Source: Hymenobacter translucens (GTDB lineage: Bacteria; Bacteroidota; Bacteroidia; Cytophagales; Hymenobacteraceae). From it: 64,000 nt of DNA. Shown in pieces: positions 33,041 to 42,340 of this stretch (positions within the stretch are counted from its first letter, which is position 1; the number at the start of each line of letters is the position of its first letter). The notes below the pieces were generated by a model. That model was not told the DNA's origin and made no database searches. It saw only the letters and a list, made by a program, of their open reading frames with translations. The position numbers and the translations under genes are program-made. The stretch is from positions 372,001-436,000 of the forward strand of contig NZ_JAJERB010000001.1 of assembly GCF_020685205.1 (NCBI RefSeq), given 5' to 3'.

Positions 33041-34024
33041 TCAAACGAGCCAGACTCCCTCGGCATCGAGGGCCACATGCACCTTGTCGCCAATTTGGAC
33101 ATTGTGTGCTGCGGTTTTGAGTGTGACCAGCCCTTTCACGAGCTCTACATCAACTTCCGAATAGCTGCCCAGGAATCGAACCTGCCGTACTGTTCCTGGC
33201 AGTCCATCTTCGGCGGCAGAAAACAGCCGTAAGCTTTCCGGGCGCACAAGCAGCGTTTTCCGGCTTGACGGCAGCCCCGCCTGCTTTAGGAGTGCATTAG
33301 CCAGCGGACCGGTGGCCTCGTTGTAGCTACCGAAAAGCCCAGCGGCGTAGGCATTGACCGGCTGCCGGTACACCTGCTCAGGCGGCCCCTGCTGAATCAG
33401 CTGCCCACCCTGCATAACCATAATTTCATCGGCCCACGCCAGCGTGTCGGACGGGTCATGGGAGATAAGCAGGCAGGTGATGCCCAGCCGGTCGCCCAGC
33501 TCCTGAATGACGGCTTTGAGAATCGTCTTGTGGGCCAGATCCAGGTTGGAGAACGGCTCGTCGAGCAGCAGCAGCCGCGGGGCGCCGAGCAGCAGCCGGG
33601 CCAGAGCAATCCGCTGCTTTTCCCCGCCCGAAAGCTCCTTAGTGGTGCGCTGGGCCAGGTGGCTGATGCGACAGACCTCGTAGAGCGTCTGGGCCTCGGC
33701 CGCCGACTGCTTGTTGGCGTAGCGCAGCACCTGCTCTACCCGCAGAAACCTGGGCAGCTCAAACTGCTGCGACAGATACGCAATGCCGGGGTTGCCCGGC
33801 ACCAGCTGGTCGTGGGGGCCTTTCAGCCGGCGAGCTTCAAAGCGCACCTCCCCGGCCGTGGGCTGCACCAGCCCGGCAATAATCTGCAGCAAAGTGCTTT
33901 TGCCGGCCCCGGTTTCGGCGGCCAGCGCAATCTTCTGAAACCGCGCCTGGCGGAAGCTGATATCCCGCAGGATGGGAGTTCCCCGCTCCTCAAAGCTGAT
34001 TCCGGAAACGGCAAGAAAACTCAT
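33041..34024 (-). CDS. ABC transporter ATP-binding protein with TOBE domain
   Basis: A 327-residue ATPase. The Walker A region is GAGKSTLLQIIAGL, the signature LSGGEKQRIALARLL and Walker B LLLLDEPFSNLD, followed by the H-loop CLLISHDPSD. The last 75 residues form a TOBE domain (KTLLVRPESLRLF, GTVRQVRFLGSYSEVDVEL), as in molybdate, sulphate, polyamine or sugar importers. No permease or binding protein lies next to it, so the transported substrate cannot be told; its partners may be encoded elsewhere. Confidence 0.85.
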   Translation of the reverse strand: MSFLAVSGISFEERGTPILRDISFRQARFQKIALAAETGAGKSTLLQIIAGLVQPTAGEVRFEARRLKGPHDQLVPGNPGIAYLSQQFELPRFLRVEQVLRYANKQSAAEAQTLYEVCRISHLAQRTTKELSGGEKQRIALARLLLGAPRLLLLDEPFSNLDLAHKTILKAVIQELGDRLGITCLLISHDPSDTLAWADEIMVMQGGQLIQQGPPEQVYRQPVNAYAAGLFGSYNEATGPLANALLKQAGLPSSRKTLLVRPESLRLFSAAEDGLPGTVRQVRFLGSYSEVDVELVKGLVTLKTAAHNVQIGDKVHVALDAEGVWLV

Positions 34025-34120
34025 CAGGGTTTTAGGGAAGCAAATACAGTAGGCGGCAACGCAGCATGGTTGGCAGTCGGCGCTGTAAAGCTACGCACCC
34101 GTCGGCGTTATTGCCGGCCT

Positions 34121-34150
34121 CGGGCATCCCACGCCCGCGTAGAATGCCCG
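34121..34150. other. Small hairpin in the divergent gap
   Basis: CGGGCAT (34121-34127) pairs with ATGCCCG (34144-34150), with a GC-rich 16-base loop. It lies in the 211-base gap between the ABC ATPase and the next gene. A TACCTTTA box (34193-34200), one mismatch from the -7 consensus, is found 36 bases before the downstream start. No other feature was seen in this gap. Confidence 0.35.
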
Positions 34151-34235
34151 CCCGGCCGTCGGCTGCCCGAGACCGGAAGAACCGTTTTCTGGTACCTTTA
34201 CCACTGACCCTCCCTACTGATTTCTTTTGCCAGCT

Positions 34236-35153
34236 ATGCGCCTTCTGTTACTGTTCCTTTTTCTCGCCATCGTTAGCCCGGCGGTAAGCCAGTCGCCTGC
34301 CCGCGTAGCTGTTCCCGGCACAAAAATCAGCATGGTACCCCCAACTGACTTTGAGCTGACTACCAATTTTAGCGGCTTCGAGCAGCTCGCAACGGGTGCA
34401 TCCATCATGGTAAATGAGCTGCCGGGGTCGGCGCCCGTCATGATTAAAAACCTGACGGAGTCGGCTCTGGCTGCGCGCGGAATGAAGCTCCTGCACAAGG
34501 AGCCGGTTAACACGCCCGGCGTCAAAGGAATGCTGTATAAGATAAAGCAGCATGCCAATGGCATCATGTACCGGAAATCTATACTGGTATTCGGCGACGA
34601 GGCCCGCACGCTAATGGCAACCGCGACGTATCCGGAAGCTCATTCAGAGTTGGAAGCCCCGTTGCAGGCCTCCCTGCTGACCTGCCGCTATGCGCCCCAG
34701 CAGAGCAACGACAAGCCGGTGGCGCGGTTAACGGTTGACGTAGCCGGCACCAAGTTTAAGTTCGCGAAGAATCTGGCCGGCGGCCTTATCTATACGACCG
34801 ATGGCAAGCTTCCCTCGCTGGCGGCCGACCGGGCCGTGTTTATCGTGGGCAGCTCACTGAACTACGAGCAGATTGCTGACGAAAAAGCCTATAGCCTGGA
34901 ACGTCTGCGAAAGCTGCCGCACGGCCAGACCAACCAGGTGCGCACAATAACGCCCATTACCATCGACGGGCTGGAAGGCTACGAGATTGTCGCCGATGGC
35001 CTGGGCTCCCAAAAGCAGAAACAGGTAGTTTATCAAACCATCCTATACCCGGAGACCGGGGGCTATTACTGGCTGGTTGGCACCACGGAGAATCGCTCCG
35101 AATCCGACCTGAATCTCTTCAAGACCCTGGCCCAGTCGTTCCGTCGGCTATAG
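34236..35153 (+). CDS. Secreted hypothetical protein
   Basis: A 305-residue protein with a signal peptide (MRLLLLFLFLAIVSPAVS) starting at the ATG 34236 rather than the TTG 9 bases upstream. The mature protein shows two similar halves: one contains RVAVPGTKISMVPPTDFELTTNFSGF and the other contains LTVDVAGTKFKFAKNLAGGLIYTTDG. Each is followed by a segment of type FGDEARTLMATATY or YPETGGYYWLVGTT. I do not recognise a named family. Its stop codon abuts the stop of the convergent M28 peptidase, with no spacer. Confidence 0.7.
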   Translation: MRLLLLFLFLAIVSPAVSQSPARVAVPGTKISMVPPTDFELTTNFSGFEQLATGASIMVNELPGSAPVMIKNLTESALAARGMKLLHKEPVNTPGVKGMLYKIKQHANGIMYRKSILVFGDEARTLMATATYPEAHSELEAPLQASLLTCRYAPQQSNDKPVARLTVDVAGTKFKFAKNLAGGLIYTTDGKLPSLAADRAVFIVGSSLNYEQIADEKAYSLERLRKLPHGQTNQVRTITPITIDGLEGYEIVADGLGSQKQKQVVYQTILYPETGGYYWLVGTTENRSESDLNLFKTLAQSFRRL

Positions 35154-36788
35154 CTACTGCCTGCCAAACCGTTTGCCAAAGAAGTTGCCCGGCTTCCACG
35201 CAGGCCGCGTCTGATTCTGGGCTATCTGGTAGCCCAGCAAAAAGTTGAGCTGCACGTACCGACGGCCGGCCTCAAAGTCGAACTGGCCGTTGAGGTCGTC
35301 CTGGGGCTTGTGGTAGTATTTGGCCCGCCACTGCTGCACCTGCGCACTGAGGTTGTTTTTGCCGTCGGCGGTGCGGTTGCCATACTTAAGGTGAACGGCC
35401 GGAATGCCCTGGGTCACGAAGCTGTATTGGTCGGAGCGGATAAAACGGGACTGCCCGGGCTCGGGGTCCGGCTCTACCGTGAGCCCCAGCTGCGCGGCGG
35501 CCCGGGCTACTTCCGCGTCCAGCGTCGAGTTCTCGGCTCCCAGCGCCACCACCGAGAGCAAGGGCGCAATGATGGTGGGCATGTCGGTGTTGACGTTGGC
35601 CACGAGGCTGGCTTTGGGCACGGTAGGAAACCGGGCAAAGTAGCCCGAGCCCACGAGGCCCATTTCTTCCCCGGTCATCAGCACCAGCAGCACCGAGCGT
35701 CTGGGCTTCTGCGGCAGCCGCTGGTACACCTTGGCTATTTCCAGCACGCTGGCTACGCCCGTAGCATTGTCATGGGCGCCGTTGTAGAGGGAGTCGCCCT
35801 GCACAGCGGGCCCGATGCCGAGGTGGTCGAGGTGGGCGCTGTGCACCACGTATTCGTTGCGCAGCACCGGGTCGGAGCCCCTGATTTGGCCTACCACGTT
35901 AAAGCTTTCCACGTCCTGGTACCGGCTGCGTGTGACGGCCGTAACAGTAGTCGCCAGGAGCTGGGACGAAGTTTTCCCGGACCGTAGCGCCGACAGCGCC
36001 CGGGCCGTGTCTGCCGAGGCGCCGGCAAACAGTTTCTGCAAAAGTCCGTGGCTGCCCACCCCGACGGCCTGCAGCTGGGTGGAGGCAAATGAGCGGGAAA
36101 CCACCACGTGCCCATCGGCCCCGACGACGCTGACCTGCCCCTTCGACAGGTTGGGCAGCGGTGATGACTTAAGGGGGGCCAGCAGCACGCCCACGGCCCC
36201 GTGCCGAACGGCCGTCTGCAGCACGGTGAGCAGGTCGGTAGCGTACAGCTTTTCGTCATTGCCCGATAGCCCCCGGGGCTCCCCGCGCATAACTACTACA
36301 ACCCTGCCCTGCACATTCAGGCCGGCGTAGTCGTCGTAGCCCAGCTCGGGGGCGCTGATGCCGAAGCCGACAAACGCCAGCGGGGCCGTCACCGACGTGG
36401 CGGGCTGCTCGGGGTTGGGGTAAAACGTAAAGTCCTCGCCGCGTTTCAGCGGAGCCCCCTGCAAGCTGAGCGAGCCGCCGGGCTCGGCAAACGCCCGGCG
36501 CAGGCGGACTTTCTGTACGAAGGACCCGTTTTCGCCCACCGGCTCCACTCCTGCCGCCTTCAGCTGCTTTATCACGTAGTCGACGGCCATCTGGTAGCCG
36601 GGCGTGCCGGGCTGCCGTCCCCGCAGCTTGTCGTCGGCTAGGTAGCTGACGTGGGCTTTGAAGTCGGCGGGCTTTACTTTATCCAGTGCTTTGGTAATCG
36701 ATGCTGGCACCTGAGCGTGCGCCGGCTGCACCCGGGCGCAGCAAGCCAGGCCCAGCCCGAAAACCAGGTATTTCAAAAGTTGTTGCAT
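35154..36788 (-). CDS. Secreted M28-family zinc aminopeptidase with PA domain
   Basis: A 544-residue protein with a signal peptide (LLKYLVFGLGLACC and ARVQPAHA, cleavage near residue 27). The M28 catalytic core shows zinc ligands in HSAHLDHLG, GAHDNATGVASVLE and GEEMGLVGSGYF, with later ligands in VNTDMP and a His near QGIPAVHLKYG. Residues about 120-280 form a PA-type insert. It is a likely periplasmic or surface aminopeptidase. The ATG at 36788 was chosen because the 40-codon upstream extension carries no signal and reads like non-coding sequence. Confidence 0.88.
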   Translation of the reverse strand: MQQLLKYLVFGLGLACCARVQPAHAQVPASITKALDKVKPADFKAHVSYLADDKLRGRQPGTPGYQMAVDYVIKQLKAAGVEPVGENGSFVQKVRLRRAFAEPGGSLSLQGAPLKRGEDFTFYPNPEQPATSVTAPLAFVGFGISAPELGYDDYAGLNVQGRVVVVMRGEPRGLSGNDEKLYATDLLTVLQTAVRHGAVGVLLAPLKSSPLPNLSKGQVSVVGADGHVVVSRSFASTQLQAVGVGSHGLLQKLFAGASADTARALSALRSGKTSSQLLATTVTAVTRSRYQDVESFNVVGQIRGSDPVLRNEYVVHSAHLDHLGIGPAVQGDSLYNGAHDNATGVASVLEIAKVYQRLPQKPRRSVLLVLMTGEEMGLVGSGYFARFPTVPKASLVANVNTDMPTIIAPLLSVVALGAENSTLDAEVARAAAQLGLTVEPDPEPGQSRFIRSDQYSFVTQGIPAVHLKYGNRTADGKNNLSAQVQQWRAKYYHKPQDDLNGQFDFEAGRRYVQLNFLLGYQIAQNQTRPAWKPGNFFGKRFGRQ

Positions 36789-36973
36789 TCTAATTGTGTT
36801 GTAGGCGAATCGAAGCACCGGCTTCGCATAGCATTGAACGACCTTCCTGCTCTCGTTTTTGCGTTGCCCGGCAGGCAATGGCCCCGACCCGCACGGGGCG
36901 GCGCGCATCGTTAACCGGTTGACAGCTGGACGGCCAGACCAAAGGAGCAGCTTCCCTCCTTCCGGAAAGGAGC

Positions 36974-37846
36974 TTAGGTTTCAGTCAGCACGGTTTTAAA
37001 GCCAACCAGCTTGCCTTCCCCGGTTTTGCCCAAGGCAAAGGCCTGCACCTGGGGGCCGGTGCCGATGCGGTAAACCCTCGCTTCGTTCAGGTCCTGCTTC
37101 ATGAACATCTGTAGGGCTTTGTAGCGGTTGGCCAGGTCCGGGTCGCCCAGCACGCCGTCGTCGGCGGTGTGGTTGCGCAGAAAGTAGGTCAGCTCCTGGG
37201 TTTCGACCGGCGTGCCTGCCGGCTGACCCGTAAGCCTGAGTAGTTCCGCGTCAGACAGCGCACTGGCCGGGGCGTCGTAGCGTACGGCTTCCAGCTCGGC
37301 CTCCGACTCACTCACGAAGTAAAGCCCTTTGGTCAGGGTGCGGAGCTGAGCAAGAGTCGGGTCGTCTGCCTGCGAGCCGGCACCCTTAATTTCCCGATCT
37401 GCCTTGGATTCCAGCGGCTTCTTTTCCTCGCCCTTCGACCTGCCGCCGGCAGCGGGTACCTGGGCGCTGATGGCCGAGGCCAGCTCCTTCATCCGCTTCT
37501 CGTCCACCTTGATTTTGGGATTGGCGAAGTTCATATCCGACACCTTATTCATCGGAATCAGGTGAATGTGGGCGTGCGGTACTTCCAGCCCGATAACGGC
37601 CACCCCGATCCGCTTGCAGGTTACGGCCTCCTTCACGCCTTTGGCCACGCGCTGGGCAAACTGGTGGAGGGCGGCCAGCTCATCGGCAGGCAAATCGAAG
37701 ATGTAATCCACCTCCCGCTTCGGAATCACCAGCGTGTGGCCTTCCACCAGCGGGGTGATGTCGAGAAAAGCCAGGTGGTGTTCGTCCTCGGCAACTTTAA
37801 AAGCAGGCAGCTCGCCCGACACGATGCGGGAAAAGATGGAAGGCAT
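36974..37846 (-). CDS. HIT-domain protein fused to a NuiA-like nuclease-inhibitor domain
   Basis: A 290-residue protein. Residues 1-115 are a HIT-family nucleotide hydrolase or transferase domain with HAHIHLIPM (H91, H93, H95). Residues about 130-163 are a charged linker. Residues about 164-290 resemble the NuiA inhibitor of the Anabaena nuclease NucA: LRTLTKGLYFVSESEAELEA followed by RVYRIGTGPQVQAFALGKTG and ending VGFKTVLTET. From memory, NuiA uses a Glu in an SES motif and its terminal Thr to reach the nuclease metal; both positions (Glu180 and Thr290) are present. A HIT-NuiA fusion is unusual. It lies downstream of greA, the common Bacteroidota order for HIT genes. The ATG at 37846 is supported by the HIT domain start. 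Confidence 0.85.
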   Translation of the reverse strand: MPSIFSRIVSGELPAFKVAEDEHHLAFLDITPLVEGHTLVIPKREVDYIFDLPADELAALHQFAQRVAKGVKEAVTCKRIGVAVIGLEVPHAHIHLIPMNKVSDMNFANPKIKVDEKRMKELASAISAQVPAAGGRSKGEEKKPLESKADREIKGAGSQADDPTLAQLRTLTKGLYFVSESEAELEAVRYDAPASALSDAELLRLTGQPAGTPVETQELTYFLRNHTADDGVLGDPDLANRYKALQMFMKQDLNEARVYRIGTGPQVQAFALGKTGEGKLVGFKTVLTET

Positions 37847-37935
37847 GGGCAGTAGTTGAGTGATGAGTAGGATACGTGCAGCCGACCGACCAGGGCCCGG
37901 GCCGGCGTCGGTAGCCAAAGTACGGGGCAAAACGC

Positions 37936-37965
37936 AAAAAGGGCGAAGCCGATGGCTTCGCCCTT
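37936..37965 (-). terminator. Terminator of greA
   Basis: A perfect 12-bp stem (AAGGGCGAAGCC at 37939-37950 with 37954-37965), 3-base loop, followed on the minus strand by T-runs. It separates greA from the HIT-NuiA gene, so read-through or a second promoter is needed for the latter. Confidence 0.85.
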
Positions 37966-37998
37966 ACCAAGCGTCGGAGTATGCACCTCCTATACCGT

Positions 37999-38472
37999 TT
38001 ACCGGCTTACCTCGAGAATTTCGAACTGCAGCTTGCCGGCGGGCACGGTGATTTCGGCCACGTCGCCGACTTTCTTGCCCAGCAGGCCCTTCCCGATCGG
38101 GGACTTCACAGAAATCTTGCCGGCGGCGAGGTTGGCTTCTTCCTCGGCTACCAGCAGGTAGTCGAGCACCATGTTGTTTTTCAGATTTTTGAGCTTCACC
38201 TTGCTCATGATGAGCACCTTGCTGACATCCATGTTGGTATCATCAAGGATGCGGGCATTACCGACTACTTCCTCGAGCTTGGAGATTTTCAGCTCCAGCA
38301 AACCCTGGGCCTCCTTGGCCGCGTCGTACTCGGCATTTTCACTCAGGTCTCCCTTGTCGCGGGCTTCGCGCAGATCCTCGGCTGCTTTGGCGCGGCCGCG
38401 AATTTTGAGATCCTGCAGCTCGTCTTTGAGCTTTTGCAGTCCTTCGGGAGTATAATAATTAACGGAAGCCAT
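37999..38472 (-). CDS. greA: Transcription elongation factor GreA
   Basis: A 157-residue protein of the GreA/GreB family. The N-terminal coiled coil contains KDELQDLKIRGRAKAAEDLREARDKGDLSENAEYDAAKEA, with the acidic tip residues that re-engage backtracked RNA polymerase (DLSENAEYDA). The C-terminal domain has YLLVAEEEANLAAGKISVKSPIGKGLLGKKVGD. It cleaves the 3' end of arrested transcripts through the polymerase. The ATG at 38472 gives the usual length. It is upstream of the HIT-NuiA gene on the same strand. Confidence 0.96.
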   Translation of the reverse strand: MASVNYYTPEGLQKLKDELQDLKIRGRAKAAEDLREARDKGDLSENAEYDAAKEAQGLLELKISKLEEVVGNARILDDTNMDVSKVLIMSKVKLKNLKNNMVLDYLLVAEEEANLAAGKISVKSPIGKGLLGKKVGDVAEITVPAGKLQFEILEVSR

Positions 38473-38490
38473 GTTGGTGAGATGGTTAGC

Positions 38491-38531
38491 TAAAAAACAA
38501 GGAGAACGGTCAGCCAAGCCAACCGTTCTCC
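38491..38531 (-). terminator. Terminator of the dehydrogenase gene
   Basis: A perfect 10-bp stem (GGAGAACGGT at 38501-38510 with 38522-38531) with an 11-base loop; on the minus strand a T-rich run follows. It lies 44 bases after the dehydrogenase stop and just ahead of greA. Confidence 0.85.
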
Positions 38532-38574
38532 GGAACAGATTTACGACAAATATACAACTCGCTTCAGATTTCCG

Positions 38575-39531
38575 CTAGCGGGGCCGGCCGGCCGCTTTCA
38601 GGAAATCCCCAATTTTCCGGGCCAGCACCTCGTTAATCCGGCGGTACGACTGGTGGGTCCAGCCCGCAATGTGGGGCGAAAGCACCACGTTCGGCAGCGA
38701 AGCCAGCAGGTCGAACCGGTCCTGCTGCCCGGGCGTCAGCGTCGCCAGCTTTTCGTTTTCGAGCACGTCGAGGGCGGCCCCCCGCACCCGGCCGCTGCTC
38801 AGCGCGTCGGCCAGGGCGGTATGGTTTAGAATCTCGCCCCGGGCCGTGTTCAGCAGCCAGATGGGATGCGCGAAGCCGGCCAGGAAGTCGTGGTTTACCA
38901 GCTGGTGGTTTGCCGCCGAGTAGGGAATGTGCAGGCTCAGCACCTCGGCCCGGCTCTGCAGCTCGGCCAGGCTTACCATTTCCACTCCCGTCTCGGCTTT
39001 TACCGCCGGATTGTGGTCGTGCGCCAGCATGGTGCAGCCGAACCCGGCCAGCCGCCGCGCAAACGCCCGGCCCATATGGCCGTAGCCGAGCAGCCCCACC
39101 GTCTTGCCCCCGATTTCCTCGCCCCGGTTGGCTTCCCGCCGCCATAAGCCGGCGCGTACTTCGCGGTCGGCCGTGGCCACCTGCCGGAACAAAGCCAGCA
39201 GCAGGCCCAGCGTATGCTCGCCCACCGCGTCGCGGTTGCCCTCCGGGGCGTTGAGCAACGTCACGCCCGCGGCGGCCATGGCTTCCTCATCAATGTTGTC
39301 GACCCCGGCCCCGGCCCGGGCCACGTAGCGCAGCGCAGCGCCGTGCCGGAGCAGCTCGGCCGTCACGCGCAGCTTCGAGCGCACCATTAGGCCATCATAT
39401 GGGTGAGCCACCAGCGCCGCCGCCACCTCGGTGGCTTTCAGGTCGGGCCGGTAGTGCAGCTCCACGCCTATTGCGGCCATGTACTCGGCCAGGGAAGGAT
39501 GCATTTCGTCGATTACCAGGCAGAGGGACAT
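38575..39531 (-). CDS. D-2-hydroxyacid dehydrogenase (phosphoglycerate dehydrogenase-like)
   Basis: A 318-residue NAD-dependent enzyme. It has the Rossmann signature KTVGLLGYGHMGRAFARRLA (about 145-164), the catalytic Arg in LLNTARGEILNHTAL, Glu near ALDVLENEKL and a His in NVVLSPHIAGWTHQS. N-terminal residues are typical of SerA-like enzymes (LRYVARAGAGVDNID). No ACT regulatory domain is present, so it may be a 3-phosphoglycerate or other D-2-hydroxyacid dehydrogenase. Its ATG abuts the inverted-repeat element at 39532-39727. Confidence 0.9.
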   Translation of the reverse strand: MSLCLVIDEMHPSLAEYMAAIGVELHYRPDLKATEVAAALVAHPYDGLMVRSKLRVTAELLRHGAALRYVARAGAGVDNIDEEAMAAAGVTLLNAPEGNRDAVGEHTLGLLLALFRQVATADREVRAGLWRREANRGEEIGGKTVGLLGYGHMGRAFARRLAGFGCTMLAHDHNPAVKAETGVEMVSLAELQSRAEVLSLHIPYSAANHQLVNHDFLAGFAHPIWLLNTARGEILNHTALADALSSGRVRGAALDVLENEKLATLTPGQQDRFDLLASLPNVVLSPHIAGWTHQSYRRINEVLARKIGDFLKAAGRPR

Positions 39532-39727
39532 GTTTCTACTTAATAATTAAGAATTAGAAATTAATAATTGTGTCTGCGTCACGGTGCTGCGGTTTCGAAA
39601 TTCCAGTGTTAAATCGTTTTCCATTCTGATAAGCTCCCATCTACTGTTTGGAGGATAGGAACACCAGTCCCCAAAGCCTCTTCCGCCCCAATTGTCAATT
39701 ATCAATTCTTAATTATTAAGTAGAAAC
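39532..39727. repeat. Two-armed A/T heptameric inverted-repeat element
   Basis: Left arm 39532-39570, right arm 39689-39727. The outer 24 bases are a perfect inverted repeat. Inside, both arms carry ATTARNA-type words 7 bases apart, with the two arms agreeing in most positions. The element fills the whole interval from the start codon of the dehydrogenase gene to beyond the rsmA stop, which lies within the right arm. The interior (39571-39688) has no recognisable motif. Confidence 0.92.
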
Positions 39728-40513
39728 AGCCCGGTGCTTTTCCACGTGGTTCGTGAGCTGCACGAACTGGGCGACGCTGAGTTGCTCGGCCCGCTCGTTG
39801 AAGATGGGCTCGGTGGTGGCCTCCGCGGGCATGCCGAAGGGCTTAAGGGCGTTGCGCAGCGTCTTGCGCCGGGTCTGGAAGGCCTGCTTCACCACCTGGA
39901 AAAACAGCTTCTCGTCGCAGTCCAGCTTTTCGGTGGCGTTGCGGATGAGCCGGATTACCGCCGACTGCACCTTGGGCGGGGGCACGAACACGTGGGGCGG
40001 CACCGCAAACAGCATGTCCACGTCGTAGAACGCCTGCACCAGCACGCTCAGGATGCCATAGGCCTTGGACCCCGGGGGCTCGGCAATCCGCTCGGCCACC
40101 TCCTTCTGCAGCATGCCCACGACCTCGCGCACCTGGTGCCGGTGGGCCAGCACCTGAAAGTAGATCTGGGTGGAGATGTTGTAGGGAAAGTTGCCGATGA
40201 TGCTCAGCGCCTGCCCGGGAAACAGCTTGCTCAGATCCTGCTTCAGAAAGTCGGCGGAGATGATCCGTCCGGCCAGGGACGAGGGGTAGTTGCGCTCCAG
40301 GTAGGCCACCGACTCCCGGTCGATTTCAATGACCGTGGTACGGTACTCCGGGTGCTGGAGCAGGTGGCCGGTGAGCACACCCATGCCGGGCCCGATTTCG
40401 AGCACCTCCGTGACGCCTCCGGGCAGGCGCAGGGCCTCCACGATGTTGCGGGCAATGTTGGCGTCGGCCAGGAAGTGCTGGCCGAGGTGTTTCTTCGGAC
40501 TGACGTTATCCAT
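39716..40513 (-). CDS. rsmA: 16S rRNA dimethyladenosine transferase RsmA (KsgA)
   Basis: A 265-residue SAM-dependent methyltransferase. It starts MDNVSPKKHLGQHFLADANI and has the SAM-binding motif EIGPGMGVLTGHLL, ADFLKQDL and the catalytic NFPYNIST. All are diagnostic of RsmA, which dimethylates two adenosines at the 3' end of 16S rRNA. The ATG at 40513 gives the usual start. The final codons and the stop lie inside the right arm of the neighbouring inverted-repeat element. It is divergent from pepA. Confidence 0.95.
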   Translation of the reverse strand: MDNVSPKKHLGQHFLADANIARNIVEALRLPGGVTEVLEIGPGMGVLTGHLLQHPEYRTTVIEIDRESVAYLERNYPSSLAGRIISADFLKQDLSKLFPGQALSIIGNFPYNISTQIYFQVLAHRHQVREVVGMLQKEVAERIAEPPGSKAYGILSVLVQAFYDVDMLFAVPPHVFVPPPKVQSAVIRLIRNATEKLDCDEKLFFQVVKQAFQTRRKTLRNALKPFGMPAEATTEPIFNERAEQLSVAQFVQLTNHVEKHRAVST

Positions 40514-40517
40514 AGTG

Positions 40518-40658
40518 GAGGAGCTAGGAGACAGGAGACAGGAGTTAGGAGGCAAACGCGGGGAAATCAGTGGAAAGCTAACGGAACATCAGGATCAGGA
40601 TCAGCGCAGGCTTACTTTGCCGGTATTGTAACTCCTGACTTCTGTCTGCTAGCTCCTG
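40518..40658. repeat. Two-armed heptameric inverted-repeat element (AGGAG type)
   Basis: Left arm 40518-40552 and right arm 40631-40658, read in opposite orientation. Four consecutive heptamers in each arm pair in the same order; the shared word is NAGGAGN. The left arm begins 4 bases from the rsmA start codon. The right arm ends about 50 bases from the pepA ATG. The interior contains three ATCAGG words but no other signal. Confidence 0.9.
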
Positions 40659-40710
40659 CCAAAAACGCCTACCTTGCACGTCCTAATTGGTCCTAAAGAT
40701 ACGTCCTGCT

Positions 40711-42151
<1,441 letters not shown>

Positions 42152-42156
<5 letters not shown>

Positions 42157-42338
42157 GACTTAGTTCTTAGGGCCTTAGGTTTTAGATTTTTACCAGACGC
42201 ATACAGACGGCAGGCAATTCTTCGGTTCAAGCCGGACCAGCTGCTTAACCGACTGCTAAAAACCTGTTTGACCAGCGGCCCCGAGTCCTAACCAGTTCTA
42301 AAACCTAAGCCCTAAAACCTAAGATCCTAAGACCTAAA
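42152..42338. repeat. Two-armed heptameric inverted-repeat element (CTTAGG type)
   Basis: Left arm 42152-42193, right arm 42297-42338, inverted. TAG occurs at 42154, 42161, 42168, 42176 and 42183; the right arm has CTA at 42305, 42312, 42319, 42327 and 42334, with spacings of 7 or 8. The left arm overlaps the pepA stop, and the right arm ends 2 bases before the pdxA ATG. Confidence 0.92.
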
Positions 42339-42340
42339 AA

